This document shows positions 26,189 through 34,643 of a stretch of DNA of 64,000 bases, piece after piece. Every line of letters begins with the position of its first letter. Within the stretch, counting starts at the first letter, position 1. The notes beneath the pieces are model-generated. The model saw nothing but the letters and a program-made list of their open reading frames with translations. It had not been told where the DNA came from and did not search any database. Origin of the DNA: Clostridium sp. CAG:628 (GTDB lineage: Bacteria > Bacillota_I > Bacilli_A > RF39 > UBA660). The translations under genes and the position numbers were made by a program. The stretch covers positions 3,380-67,379 of the forward strand of contig FR902241.1 of the NCBI GenBank assembly GCA_000438415.1. The letters are read 5' to 3'.

Positions 26189-26976
26189 TTAATATCACCC
26201 ACCTTATAAGGTATAACATTATCTAAAAAATAATCATCTATTTCTATATAATCACTCAAATTAACTTTATCCATATATTTTAAAATAGTCTTAGTTTCAA
26301 ATTCATCCATATTACTTAAATTAACTATCTTATTCACACTACTTAATTCACTTATATACTTATTTCCTGCAAAAATACGTTTATTAAATATACAAGTACC
26401 ACACTTTTCTTCTTTAATAATAAGTTTATGATTACTAACTTTTTCAGTAATAACTTCTTTTTTTGAAATATCATTATTTTTATAATTACTAAATGCAGTT
26501 AATAATCTTCTCTTACTATACATTAAATTATTTTTACTTATAAAATACATAAACAAATTACTAGAAGTTTTACTAATTATTTCCTTTAACTCATTTATAG
26601 TTAAATCATTATTAACAAGAATATTACTATATCCTAATGATTTAAAATAATTAATACTATCATAATTATTAATAATATGATTTTGACTAACAACCACTTT
26701 ATTATTATCTAATAAACTAACTAGTCCTAAGTCTTCTACAAATATATACTTTATATTATCTATTTCTAACTCATTAATTATATTAATAATATTCTTAATA
26801 TCTTCTTTATGTAAAAATTTATTAATAATAACACTTATATTTAATTTTTTACTAAGACTATTTATTTCACTCACTGTATAATAAACATCAAATCCAATAC
26901 TATAATCCTTTAATGGAAGTATTAAATTATTAAAAACAACATCTTTATTATTAGGTATTACATAAAAATCATTCAT
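26185..26976 (-). CDS. Degenerate U32-family partner (TrhP1/YrrN-like)
   Basis: 263 residues, very Asn/Ile-rich. A TIM-barrel-like U32 fold is suggested by 'KYIFVEDLGLVSLLDN', 'KVVVSQNHIINN', 'GYSNILVNNDLTINELKEI' and 'EEKCGTCIFN', but most of the Cys signature of catalytic U32 proteins is absent. It overlaps trhP2-like by 4 bases and trmR-like by 8 bases. Position and size match Bacillus YrrN, the second subunit of the tRNA hydroxylation enzyme. Without synteny I would not have named it. Confidence 0.75.
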   Translation of the reverse strand: MNDFYVIPNNKDVVFNNLILPLKDYSIGFDVYYTVSEINSLSKKLNISVIINKFLHKEDIKNIINIINELEIDNIKYIFVEDLGLVSLLDNNKVVVSQNHIINNYDSINYFKSLGYSNILVNNDLTINELKEIISKTSSNLFMYFISKNNLMYSKRRLLTAFSNYKNNDISKKEVITEKVSNHKLIIKEEKCGTCIFNKRIFAGNKYISELSSVNKIVNLSNMDEFETKTILKYMDKVNLSDYIEIDDYFLDNVIPYKVGDIK

Positions 26977-27556
26977 TATTATTCCTTTCTAATAGATATA
27001 ACCCATCACCTACATCTATTTTAGTTACTTTAAATTCACTTTGATTATCTAAATACTGAATAAACTTTTCTATTTTTCTAACTAAACTTCTTAAATTTCT
27101 AGATTTAATACTTGAAGAATTACCAACTAACCCATGAAATCCCATATTATCTATAAATATTACTCCCTTTTCTCTTAAGTTATTCTTATATTTATTAATA
27201 AAGTCTAAGTTTTTCCCCTTAGCAGCATCAATAAATATCATATCGTACTCACCAGTAATATTTGCTTCTAATGCATCTATATTAATTAAGGTAATATTAT
27301 CTAAATTAGAAAGACTAACATTTTTTAAAGCAACATTATATCTTTCTTCATCTCTTTCAATACTAGTAATACTTCTAGAACAACTTCTAAGTATAATTGT
27401 AGAATACCCAATTGCTGTTCCTATTTCTAATATATCATTAATTTTATTAGTATTAACATATTGTTTTAAATAATTTATTCCTTCTTTTTGCATAATAGGA
27501 ACGTTTTTCTCTTTAGCAAAATGTTCCATATCTTCTATTAAACTAGTCAATCTCAT
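26969..27556 (-). CDS. trmR: tRNA 5-hydroxyuridine methyltransferase (TrmR/YrrM-like O-methyltransferase)
   Basis: 195 residues, class I SAM methyltransferase of the catechol-O-methyltransferase type. SAM site 'ILEIGTAIGYSTIIL', then 'ITSIERDEERY', metal-binding 'YDMIFIDAAKGK' and 'GVIFIDNMGFHG'. In Bacillus this protein turns wobble ho5U into mo5U. Its place between mltG and the trhP1-trhP2 pair is the same as in Bacillus. Confidence 0.88.
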   Translation of the reverse strand: MRLTSLIEDMEHFAKEKNVPIMQKEGINYLKQYVNTNKINDILEIGTAIGYSTIILRSCSRSITSIERDEERYNVALKNVSLSNLDNITLINIDALEANITGEYDMIFIDAAKGKNLDFINKYKNNLREKGVIFIDNMGFHGLVGNSSSIKSRNLRSLVRKIEKFIQYLDNQSEFKVTKIDVGDGLYLLERNNNE

Positions 27557-28628
27557 TCCATAGTCCTTCTCTTTCTAGTCTTTCAATTGTATTTAAGTGA
27601 CCATTATAAGTCTCATTAAAATATGTCTTATTATTTTTATCAGCCTCAAAATAATAATAATTATGTTTAGTTGGATTTAAACTAGCCTCCACACTATCTA
27701 TACTTGGATTACATATAGGCCCAACTGGAAGCCCTATATAAGTTTTACATCTAGTATTATATTTATTAGAACAATCATCAATATCTTTTTGATATAATCC
27801 GTCTCCTAAAGGAACTTTTGCTGCATAATAAGTTGTAACACAACTACCTAAACTCCAGTTATCATTAAGTCTATTAGTAAACACTCCTGCAATACCATAT
27901 CTATCAGTTCCAACAGGCCCCTCTTGTTCTACAATACTTGCAAGTGTAAGAAGTTCATGCACAGTATAATTACTATTTTCAATTTTACTCTTTAAAGGAG
28001 TTAACTTATTATTCATCTCATCTAACATCTTATAAACTACACTCTTAAAACTACTATCTTTGTATATCATATAAGTATTAGGATATAAGTACCCTTCTAA
28101 ACTATAATATATATCACTATTTAATATCTCATCTGTTAAAAACCAGTATTCATTTATTAACTCATTTAAAAACTCTTTATCACTCAAAGTATCAAGTATT
28201 TCTTCTTCAGTAATAGAAGTAATACTAGTAATATCACTTATTAGTTGTCTAACATTTCTTCCTTCTTTAAAAGTAAACCTAACTTCTTCTTTAGAACCAT
28301 TACCATTTTCTAAAGCATCATATATTTCTATAACATTCATACTTTTACTAATAGACTTTACTCCTTCAGTCAAACTAATTCCACCTTTAATCTTACTATA
28401 TAGTTTAAGAGCAAAACTAGATTTAATATATCCTTCATTCTGAAGTCTATCAAATACATTATACCCACTTTCTCCTTTATTAACAACAAATTCTACTAAA
28501 GTTTTATCATTCCTATCAACACTAGCAAATTTACTGAAAAATACCCCCAAAAATATAAACATTATTATAAAAATTAAAATAAGTAATGTTAATATTAATC
28601 TCTTTTTATTTAATTTCTTAGTTTTCAT
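27543..28628 (-). CDS. mltG: Endolytic peptidoglycan transglycosylase MltG
   Basis: 361 residues from the ATG at 28628 (GGAGG upstream; the reading frame runs five codons further). N-terminal membrane helix (about 10-33), LysM-like segment ('VVNKGESGYNVFDRLQNEGY'), then the YceG domain with the catalytic Glu in 'LLTLASIVEQEG' and 'VFTNRLNDNW', 'IGLPVGPICNPSIDSVEA' and 'HNYYYFEAD'. It cuts nascent glycan strands in the membrane. It overlaps the upstream DUF1292 gene by 11 bases and the trmR gene by 14. Confidence 0.95.
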   Translation of the reverse strand: MKTKKLNKKRLILTLLILIFIIMFIFLGVFFSKFASVDRNDKTLVEFVVNKGESGYNVFDRLQNEGYIKSSFALKLYSKIKGGISLTEGVKSISKSMNVIEIYDALENGNGSKEEVRFTFKEGRNVRQLISDITSITSITEEEILDTLSDKEFLNELINEYWFLTDEILNSDIYYSLEGYLYPNTYMIYKDSSFKSVVYKMLDEMNNKLTPLKSKIENSNYTVHELLTLASIVEQEGPVGTDRYGIAGVFTNRLNDNWSLGSCVTTYYAAKVPLGDGLYQKDIDDCSNKYNTRCKTYIGLPVGPICNPSIDSVEASLNPTKHNYYYFEADKNNKTYFNETYNGHLNTIERLEREGLWNEID

Positions 28629-28884
28629 TCTTTCCTCCATCATTTTGTATACTATTTAATACTTCACAAACAAAATTATAATCTTTTTCATCAGTTATTT
28701 GAGTCAACTTTAACTTTCCATTATTTAATACATATTTACTAGCATAACACTTAATTCCATCTTCATCTTTTTCATCATCTGTATAAATAACAAAATTCTT
28801 TCCATCTATATCCTCTAAGTTAAGTATAACCCTATAAGTTTTAGTAACCCCATCTACAGTAATTTTCATCTCATTATTTTCCAT
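28618..28884 (-). CDS. DUF1292-family protein (YrzB-like)
   Basis: 88 residues, acidic, beta-rich: 'YRVILNLEDIDGKNFVIYTD', 'YASKYVLNNGKLKLTQITD', 'EYNFVCEVLNSI'-like end. This matches the DUF1292 family, encoded between ruvX and mltG in Bacilli (yrzB). Molecular function unknown. It overlaps ruvX by 11 bases. Confidence 0.85.
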   Translation of the reverse strand: MENNEMKITVDGVTKTYRVILNLEDIDGKNFVIYTDDEKDEDGIKCYASKYVLNNGKLKLTQITDEKDYNFVCEVLNSIQNDGGKNEN

Positions 28885-29293
28885 TATTTCTCCTATCTAG
28901 ATAACTCTCTAGTATTAAACACGCTGCTAACTTATCCACAACTTTCTTTCTATTTTCTCTTTTAGTATTATTTTCTATTAATATGTTATTTACTATTACC
29001 GAAGTAAGTCTCTCATCTTCCAAAACTACTTGAACATCATATCTATTTTCTAAAATAGTTTTAAATTCTAAAGTAATTTCACTTCTTTTACTAATCGATC
29101 CATCTAAGTTTATTGGATTTCCTAGTACTATAACACCTATTTCATACTTACTAAAGTATATATCAAGTTTACTAAGTAATTCATCCATTTCTTTATATCT
29201 AATAGTTTCCATAGGACTTGCAATTAGAAATGATTCATCACTAAGTGCTACACCACACGTAACACTTCCATAATCTAAACCAATTATTCTCAC
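28874..29293 (-). CDS. ruvX: Holliday junction resolvase-like RuvX (YqgF)
   Basis: 139 residues, RNase H-like fold. Catalytic Asp in 'IIGLDYGSVTCGVALSD', Glu in 'VLEDERLTS', and Asp/Lys near 'KKVVDKLAACLILESYL'. 'LGNPINLDGS' is the conserved middle motif. Implicated in 16S rRNA 5' end processing or junction resolution. It is the first gene of the operon running down to tig. Confidence 0.94.
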   Translation of the reverse strand: MRIIGLDYGSVTCGVALSDESFLIASPMETIRYKEMDELLSKLDIYFSKYEIGVIVLGNPINLDGSISKRSEITLEFKTILENRYDVQVVLEDERLTSVIVNNILIENNTKRENRKKVVDKLAACLILESYLDRRNNGK

Positions 29294-29444
29294 TTCTTTA
29301 CTCCTTTAAATAATCATGTGACACTTAATCACTAGAAGTATTTTACCATTTTTTTTAGATTTTTACAACATAATGAATAATATTACAGAATTAAAAGGTA
29401 TTTCTACACAACTTATAATTTTTTATTTTTTTACAAATAAGGGG

Positions 29445-29474
29445 TTTACAAATACAGAAAGTCTATGTTATAAT
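29445..29474 (+). promoter_or_regulatory. Promoter of tRNA-Lys
   Basis: TTTACA (29445-29450), an 18-base spacer and extended -10 TGTTATAAT (29466-29474), 11 bases before the tRNA 5' end. Confidence 0.75.
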
Positions 29475-29485
29475 TTAATCGTTAT

Positions 29486-29561
29486 GGTTCCTTAGCTCAG
29501 TTGGTAGAGCAACTGACTCTTAATCAGTGGGTCTAGGGTTCGAATCCCTAAGGAACCACCA
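29486..29561 (+). tRNA. tRNA-Lys (anticodon CTT)
   Basis: 76 nt with encoded CCA. Acceptor GGTTCCT pairs with AGGAACC, D-arm GCTCAGTTGGTAGAGC, anticodon stem ACTGA/TCAGT with loop CTCTTAA, T-arm CTAGGGTTCGAATCCCTA. Reads AAG codons. It stands alone between the ruvX operon and a convergent gene. Confidence 0.96.
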
Positions 29562-29573
29562 AATAAGTTAATT

Positions 29574-29597
29574 AGACTTCATTTTGAAGTCTTTTTT
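29574..29597 (+). terminator. Terminator of tRNA-Lys
   Basis: AGACTTC (29574-29580) and GAAGTCT (29586-29592) followed by six T. Confidence 0.85.
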
Positions 29598-29601
29598 CAT
29601 A

Positions 29602-29622
29602 CAAAAAACAAGTCACAAGACC
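29602..29622 (-). terminator. Terminator after the solenoid-repeat gene
   Basis: On the minus strand AAGCAGGTC pairs, with three G-T wobbles, with GACTTGTTT around a TTGT loop, followed by T-rich sequence. Confidence 0.55.
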
Positions 29623-29625
29623 TGC

Positions 29626-30894
29626 TTATTTTAGTTTCTTTGTTAACTTGTCTTCATTTAATAAATCTTTATATTTTCTTAAACCTTCAATATCTTTATT
29701 TCTTACTAATCTTAAAATCTTTAAAAACTCATCACTATATTGAACTTTAAGCATAGACTTTTTACTTTCTTTTTTAAAAGCTTCATTTAGTTTACTAATT
29801 GGTGCATTTTTAACTTTTAACATAAATTCATATAACCAATATTTTTTCTCTCTACATTCCATTTGAATTAACGCATCAGCAAGTTCATCCACTTGAACAT
29901 TTTCAGTATTTCTTGCGAAATCAACGATATCCAATGGTTTACCACGTTTTATAACTGCTAGAGTAAATTTATCAATTGGTAAATTCTTATGATATTGTAA
30001 AGAATTAACGTAATTAGTAACAACACTAACAGGAATGTCTTTATCTAAACATTTCTTTAACAATGTATCATTAATTACATCTAAGTCTACTTTAGGAAGT
30101 AAAGCAAAATTACATAACAAACTCTCTTCTTCATAATATACTGAGTTAATAAAAGCTTTAGTTAATTTTTTCTTATTAGCTCTTGGTACTTCTTTAGTAA
30201 ACTCATAAATATCTCTAGCATTACCATTTTTAATTATGGCATTTTCTATTTTTCTTATATTAGCCCCTTTTATATCTCTAGCAAATGCAATCATGTCTTG
30301 TATAGACTTGCCTTTTATAACTGCATTAGTTAAGCCTTCTACGTCATTAGCACTTACATTTTTAGCAAAATCATAAGCAAAATTTGTATTATAAGTTTCA
30401 GAGTCACACATAGATTTTTCAAGTTCTTTAATAGGTGCACCTTTTACACTATAAGCAAAAGTATATATAGCGCGTCCATCGTGTAAATTAATGACCTCCT
30501 TAGCTAAATCATTAACAGAAACGCCTTTAACTTCTCTTGCAAAAGCAGTTATTGCATAAGCATCTTTGCTTTCAACTATGGCTTTAGATAGTCTATTGAT
30601 GTCTGCCCATTTAACATATTTAGCAAACTCATAAATATCTTCAACATCATTAGCATTTACAACAATATCTTCAAGCCCCTTAATAGGAACATCCTTTAAT
30701 TCCTTTGCTAGCTCAAGAGCATACTTACTCTTCTCTTCACTTTCAATATCAGCATCATTTATGGTTTTAACAACACTTTTTTCACTAACAATTCCTTCTT
30801 TTACAAGCGGATAAATTAAGTCCTTATTTCCTTTACCAATAGTAAATTTAAATAACTCCATTAAATAATCATTCATTTTAATACTTTCTTTCAT
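29626..30894 (-). CDS. Alpha-solenoid protein made of about ten 28-residue repeats
   Basis: 422 residues (414 if the ATG at 30870-30876 is used; neither start has a strong ribosome site). From residue 75 on it consists of repeats of the form AI-x(6)-D-x-IYEFAREVKGA-x-I-x-x-L, for example 'IYEFAKYVKWADINRLSKAI', 'ITAFAREVKGVSVNDLAKEV', 'IYTFAYSVKGAPIKELEKSM', 'MIAFARDIKGANIRKIENAI'. Each is two short helices, so a superhelical scaffold is predicted. No signal peptide or enzyme motif. I do not recognise the family. It is followed upstream by another unknown gene on the same strand, 26 bases away. Confidence 0.7.
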   Translation of the reverse strand: MKESIKMNDYLMELFKFTIGKGNKDLIYPLVKEGIVSEKSVVKTINDADIESEEKSKYALELAKELKDVPIKGLEDIVVNANDVEDIYEFAKYVKWADINRLSKAIVESKDAYAITAFAREVKGVSVNDLAKEVINLHDGRAIYTFAYSVKGAPIKELEKSMCDSETYNTNFAYDFAKNVSANDVEGLTNAVIKGKSIQDMIAFARDIKGANIRKIENAIIKNGNARDIYEFTKEVPRANKKKLTKAFINSVYYEEESLLCNFALLPKVDLDVINDTLLKKCLDKDIPVSVVTNYVNSLQYHKNLPIDKFTLAVIKRGKPLDIVDFARNTENVQVDELADALIQMECREKKYWLYEFMLKVKNAPISKLNEAFKKESKKSMLKVQYSDEFLKILRLVRNKDIEGLRKYKDLLNEDKLTKKLK

Positions 30895-30920
30895 ATAGTT
30901 ACATTAGTATATAATTGATA

Positions 30921-31490
30921 CTATAATTTTTTCTTCTTAACATTTTCGCCCAATTCTTTTTGAGTTACATATTCAAGTGGGTCAACATCACTTTTTTGAA
31001 TATTTCTAAAGTCTTCTACTCCTCTAGCATAACAATAAGGTCCAGCACCAAACATACATCTTCTTGAATAAATATATGAATTTATTAATTCAATTAAATC
31101 TTTCATTATTTCATATAATTCATTTGAATATTTAGCATTATATAATTCTTTAGAATACTTAGTAGGTACTTTAATATTAATATTATCAAAAACTAAATCA
31201 TACTCTATACTTCCAGCATACTTATTAATTAAATTTTTTAAAGAATATGAAAAACTATAATCCCATCCAAAGTTAAAATATTCTTCTATATCAATTAGTT
31301 TTGAATATTTTTTCATCCATCCAGTGTTAGCCGATAATATACACATAATCGCATCTTTAAATCTATAAGGTAAACTTATATCATAAACAAATTTATTATG
31401 ATCCTTATCACTTCTCACAATTTTACTATTCATACATAGAGTATACAAAAACATCTTACTAAAATCATTTACTTCAATTCCTTTATCCAT
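30921..31490 (-). CDS. Hypothetical protein
   Basis: 189 residues, soluble, aromatic-rich ('EYFNFGWDYSFSYSLKNLI'), with three Cys and a basic C-terminal end. A good ribosome site, TAGGAGGAG, precedes the ATG at 31490. No domain recognised. It lies directly before the solenoid-repeat gene on the same strand with a 26-base gap, so the two are probably expressed together. Confidence 0.65.
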   Translation of the reverse strand: MDKGIEVNDFSKMFLYTLCMNSKIVRSDKDHNKFVYDISLPYRFKDAIMCILSANTGWMKKYSKLIDIEEYFNFGWDYSFSYSLKNLINKYAGSIEYDLVFDNINIKVPTKYSKELYNAKYSNELYEIMKDLIELINSYIYSRRCMFGAGPYCYARGVEDFRNIQKSDVDPLEYVTQKELGENVKKKKL

Positions 31491-31550
31491 AATTTTACTC
31501 CTCCTAATAAGTCATTATTATATAATAAGGCACTCACTAATGCAAGAAAA

Positions 31551-31574
31551 AAAGTAACACATTGGTTACTTTCT
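31551..31574 (-). terminator. Terminator of the thioredoxin-like lipoprotein gene
   Basis: AAAGTAAC (31553-31560) and GTTACTTT (31567-31574) form an 8-bp stem followed by a T-run on the minus strand. Confidence 0.8.
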
Positions 31575-32267
31575 ATTAAAATACACATCATAACTATTTT
31601 TATATTCACTAGTTATTAAATTTAACATAAATTTTTTTTTGCCTTCTCCAAATCCAGAAATAACAGTATCTCCAATAACAGTGAAAGGTACACCAGTTGC
31701 TTCACTACCAAGTAATTCTTTAGTAATTGTTAAGAGTTCCTTATTATCAGAATTTTTCCATACTTCAAACTTATTTAATTTAAAATATGCTCCATACTCA
31801 CTTTCTATCTCATTAAACCAATTGCTTTCTTTTTCACAATGAGGACATCCATCTCCCCAAAACATATAAACATTTATCTTATCTTCATCATAACTAACCC
31901 CATCTAAAAGCTTAGTTAAATCTCCTAACTTTTCTTTAACATCTTTTTCTATTTCCTTACTACTATCAAAAACTTTAATTCTAGACTTTGCTTCACTCTC
32001 TATCTCACAAGAATAAACTCCATTATCATCAGTTGTTAAAATACCCTTTTCACAATAATACTCTTTTAGTGCTTCACTTGTAACTTCACCATTTACACAT
32101 TTGTCTTTTTTTAGTTCTCCAGTACCTTCTGCACAATAATATTTAAACTTAGCCTCTATTAAACTTTTACACTTATCTTTATCCAATATTTCTCCTTCAT
32201 TGCAATAATAGACCTTACTACATCCACTAACAACCAAAACAATTAATATTAAAATACTTTTCTTCAT
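31566..32267 (-). CDS. Lipoprotein with Cys-pair repeats and a thioredoxin-like domain
   Basis: 233 residues. Lipobox 'LVVSGC' with the lipidated Cys at 16. Residues 20-90 contain three copies of a small unit, YYC-x2-G-x(6-9)-C (Cys22/33, 45/57, 72/87). The C-terminal domain (about 95-233) is thioredoxin-like with 'VYMFWGDGCPHCEKE' (Cys141, Cys144) and the cis-Pro segment 'ATGVPFTVIGD'. An extracytoplasmic thiol-disulfide role is likely; the N-terminal units may be substrates or binding modules. Closest known type is a TlpA/PedC-like protein, but the Cys units are unfamiliar. Confidence 0.85.
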   Translation of the reverse strand: MKKSILILIVLVVSGCSKVYYCNEGEILDKDKCKSLIEAKFKYYCAEGTGELKKDKCVNGEVTSEALKEYYCEKGILTTDDNGVYSCEIESEAKSRIKVFDSSKEIEKDVKEKLGDLTKLLDGVSYDEDKINVYMFWGDGCPHCEKESNWFNEIESEYGAYFKLNKFEVWKNSDNKELLTITKELLGSEATGVPFTVIGDTVISGFGEGKKKFMLNLITSEYKNSYDVYFNRK

Positions 32268-32278
32268 AAAAACACTCC

Positions 32279-32776
32279 TTAAAAATTCTTAAAAATAAAT
32301 ATATAAAATAAATAAGCATATTGTATAATTGGATTATTCCTTATAATATTAAACATAAAAGTTACTATTTCTTTAGTAGCACACCATTTATCAGCCAAAG
32401 TAAGAACAAATCCTTCTTTATATTTAGGTGGAACTATTGTAACCGGCCACATATGTCTAAGTATCATATTCTTTTCTATTTCATTTAACTTAAACTCTTT
32501 AATTGCATTATTATAAGCAATTTTACCATGCTTATACGCATGAAAATTAAACTTTTTATTCTTTCTCCAATCATACAAGAAAAAATCATGTAGCATTGCT
32601 CCTCGACTAGCAGAAACATAATCAAAATTAAACTTCTTACAAATTTTATAACAAATATAACTCACATTGTAAGAATGTTCAAAACAACTAGTATTACAAT
32701 GTTGCATATATATTTTCATTTCATTAACTTTATCATTTTCTAATAAATCTTTAATTATATAATTAAACTCATCCAT
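32279..32776 (-). CDS. HD-domain phosphohydrolase
   Basis: 165 residues. HD motifs in order: 'SCFEHSYNVSYICYK' (His), 'GAMLHDFFLYDW' (His-Asp), 'ILRHMWPVTIVPPKYKEG' (His region) and 'LTLADKWCAT' (Asp). The protein ends with a hydrophobic segment ('YAYLFYIFIFKNF'), possibly membrane-associated. Small HD proteins of this 'HAxHHG-like' shape are common in Firmicutes; the substrate is unknown. Confidence 0.85.
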   Translation of the reverse strand: MDEFNYIIKDLLENDKVNEMKIYMQHCNTSCFEHSYNVSYICYKICKKFNFDYVSASRGAMLHDFFLYDWRKNKKFNFHAYKHGKIAYNNAIKEFKLNEIEKNMILRHMWPVTIVPPKYKEGFVLTLADKWCATKEIVTFMFNIIRNNPIIQYAYLFYIFIFKNF

Positions 32777-32836
32777 TACCTATTCACCTTGTCCTAAATA
32801 ATTATACTAAATTTTAATTAACATAACAATACTTTT

Positions 32837-33568
32837 TTAATAATTATATTCATAATCAAAAACACACTCATCATTAACTATTTTATAATATGTAACATTT
32901 CTCTTAACTTTATTATTACTTACAAATAATTCATTCTTACAATGTTTAACATGTTTTAACTTTCTTTCTAACATAAGTTTATTAACTCTATACTTATGAC
33001 TTGTTATCTCATTATATATTTTAATTATTAAACTAAGCACTAACACTATCGCCAAAAATTTCTTATCAAACAAGAATATTAAAGGAACACTCATTATAGA
33101 TACAATAATACTTATAACATGACTTAAATTATATGGTAAAAAAATATCTAATACATTATTTAATATTTTTCCACCATCTAAAGGAAGTATTGGTAATAAA
33201 TTAAAACCAAGTAATATTTGATTAACTAACTTAACTTTATTAAAAGTAGTTATACTAACATACCCATTACTATAAAATACATATATTAATAAATAAAAAA
33301 GTATCTGTATAACCGGTCCCATTATAATAAGTAAAATTTCTTTATAAATACACAAATTCAAATCTTCTTCTAAAACAGTAACTCCTCCAAAAAAGAATAC
33401 TCTTATCTCTTTTACATTTAGTTTTAAAATTATTCCTGTAACAAAATGTCCCATTTCATGTACTAATATAAATATAATAGTAAGAAATGTATACTCAAAA
33501 TATCCTGCTAAAAAAGATAATAGTACTATAAAATATGTAGAAATATCTATTTTTATTTTATTTAATAT
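32837..33568 (-). CDS. spoIVFB: M50 site-2 protease, SpoIVFB-like, without a standard start codon
   Basis: Polytopic zinc metalloprotease: 'FILVHEMGHFVTGI' (HExGH) and 'NLLPILPLDGGKIL' (NxxPxxPLDGG). The only in-frame ATG is inside HEMGH (33454), which would destroy the enzyme. The frame is open up to a TAG at 33586 and encodes the expected first helix ('KIKIDISTYFIVLLSFLAG'), but contains no ATG, GTG or TTG. Start may be ATA (33568 or 33556), or it may be reached by +1 frameshift from the gene upstream, whose TAA is at 33558. The SpoIVFA-like gene upstream supports the assignment; SpoIVFB activates sigma-K in Bacillus sporulation. Confidence 0.8.
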   Translation of the reverse strand: MLNKIKIDISTYFIVLLSFLAGYFEYTFLTIIFILVHEMGHFVTGIILKLNVKEIRVFFFGGVTVLEEDLNLCIYKEILLIIMGPVIQILFYLLIYVFYSNGYVSITTFNKVKLVNQILLGFNLLPILPLDGGKILNNVLDIFLPYNLSHVISIIVSIMSVPLIFLFDKKFLAIVLVLSLIIKIYNEITSHKYRVNKLMLERKLKHVKHCKNELFVSNNKVKRNVTYYKIVNDECVFDYEYNY

Positions 33569-34130
33569 ATGGTTCGTAACTAACTACCTTTCCATCTTTA
33601 GAAAATTCTAAATAAAGTTTATTATTACTATTTCCTATTATAGTACCTTTTTCTATATAGTCATACACTTTAATATCTATTTTATCAAGAAATCCATATT
33701 TTACATCTATTCCATTACTTTGTTGAACAATTATTGTATTACCAATACCCTCTTTTTCTCCAACATATACAACAAGACCACTTTCTATCATCTTAACATT
33801 ATAATTTTCTCCTACTTCTAAAATAACTCCATCATTATATTTTTCGCTTTTAGTATATTCTAAAATACTACTTCCATTTACTGGTGATATTAACTCTTTA
33901 GTTTTCTTTAAACTAAGTAAATACTTTTTATATAACTGATTAATCTTACTAAAATTATAATTAGAATTAAAAGTGTACTTATTAACCATATTTCTAAAAT
34001 TTTCACTATTCTTAGATATTATCATAACTACTAAAACTAAACTAATAGTTAACATTGTCCTTTTTAATAAGTTATAAAAATAATTCTTAGATAACTTCTT
34101 ATTCTTCTTCAAATATTCTTCTACTTTCAT
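33558..34130 (-). CDS. spoIVFA: SpoIVFA-like membrane protein with LytM/M23 fold
   Basis: 190 residues. Basic N-terminus, one membrane helix (about 24-41), then an extracytoplasmic region ending in an M23-like beta domain: 'GVILEVGENYNVKMIESGLV', 'GIGNTIIVQQSNGIDVKYGF', 'KGTIIGNSNNKLYLEFSKDG'. The zinc-binding His residues of active M23 peptidases are not seen, as in SpoIVFA, which inhibits and anchors the SpoIVFB protease. It directly precedes and overlaps the M50 gene. Name based on fold plus neighbour. Confidence 0.8.
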   Translation of the reverse strand: MKVEEYLKKNKKLSKNYFYNLLKRTMLTISLVLVVMIISKNSENFRNMVNKYTFNSNYNFSKINQLYKKYLLSLKKTKELISPVNGSSILEYTKSEKYNDGVILEVGENYNVKMIESGLVVYVGEKEGIGNTIIVQQSNGIDVKYGFLDKIDIKVYDYIEKGTIIGNSNNKLYLEFSKDGKVVSYEPYIK

Positions 34131-34210
34131 GTCTTTTCACCTAGTAATAATATGAAATAAAATGAAGAATAATACTAGCAAAATATCAAAATTTATTATA
34201 AAATATAAGT

Positions 34211-34567
34211 ATGAAAAAATTAAGTGAAAGTTTAATAATTAACAAAAATAGTAAATTTTATGGATACATGTATGAAATAAGTAACATAAATGAAGTAACA
34301 GACATTTTATCTATTTTAAAACAGAAAAATAAAAAAGCAAAACACATTTGTTATGCTTACAAATTAGGTATTATAGAAAGAAAATATGAAGATAAAGAGC
34401 CATCAAACACTGCAGGACTCCCTATATTAGAAGTAATTAAAAGAAATAATTTAGATAACACTTTAATAGTGGTTGTTAGATACTTTGGTGGTACACTTTT
34501 AGGTAGAGGCTTACTTACTAGAAGTTACTCTAAATGTGCAAGTTCTCTTGTAAACAAAGAGCATTAA
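34211..34567 (+). CDS. IMPACT/YigZ (UPF0029) family protein, short form
   Basis: 118 residues against about 200 for YigZ/YvyE. It contains the N-terminal IMPACT domain: 'KKAKHICYAYKLG', 'EPSNTAGLPILEVIKRNNLD', 'VVVRYFGGTLLGRGLLTRSYS'. The C-terminal DUF1949 (EF-G-like) domain is missing. It stops six residues after the domain, so it looks like a true single-domain form, not a frameshift. Function of the family unclear. The upstream region is very AT-rich. Confidence 0.87.
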   Translation: MKKLSESLIINKNSKFYGYMYEISNINEVTDILSILKQKNKKAKHICYAYKLGIIERKYEDKEPSNTAGLPILEVIKRNNLDNTLIVVVRYFGGTLLGRGLLTRSYSKCASSLVNKEH

Positions 34568-34583
34568 TTACATATTATATATT

Positions 34584-34643
34584 AGTAATAAGACTAATTA
34601 ATTATAGGATTATAATTAAAGCATGCTTGGTCTTATTACTTTT
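34584..34643. terminator. Two-tier bidirectional terminator hairpin
   Basis: Outer perfect stem AGTAATAAGAC (34584-34594) with GTCTTATTACT (34630-34640). Inside it is a second perfect stem TTAATTATA (34598-34606) with TATAATTAA (34611-34619) and a GGAT loop. It lies between the convergent yigZ-like gene and the spoIIP operon end. Confidence 0.7.
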
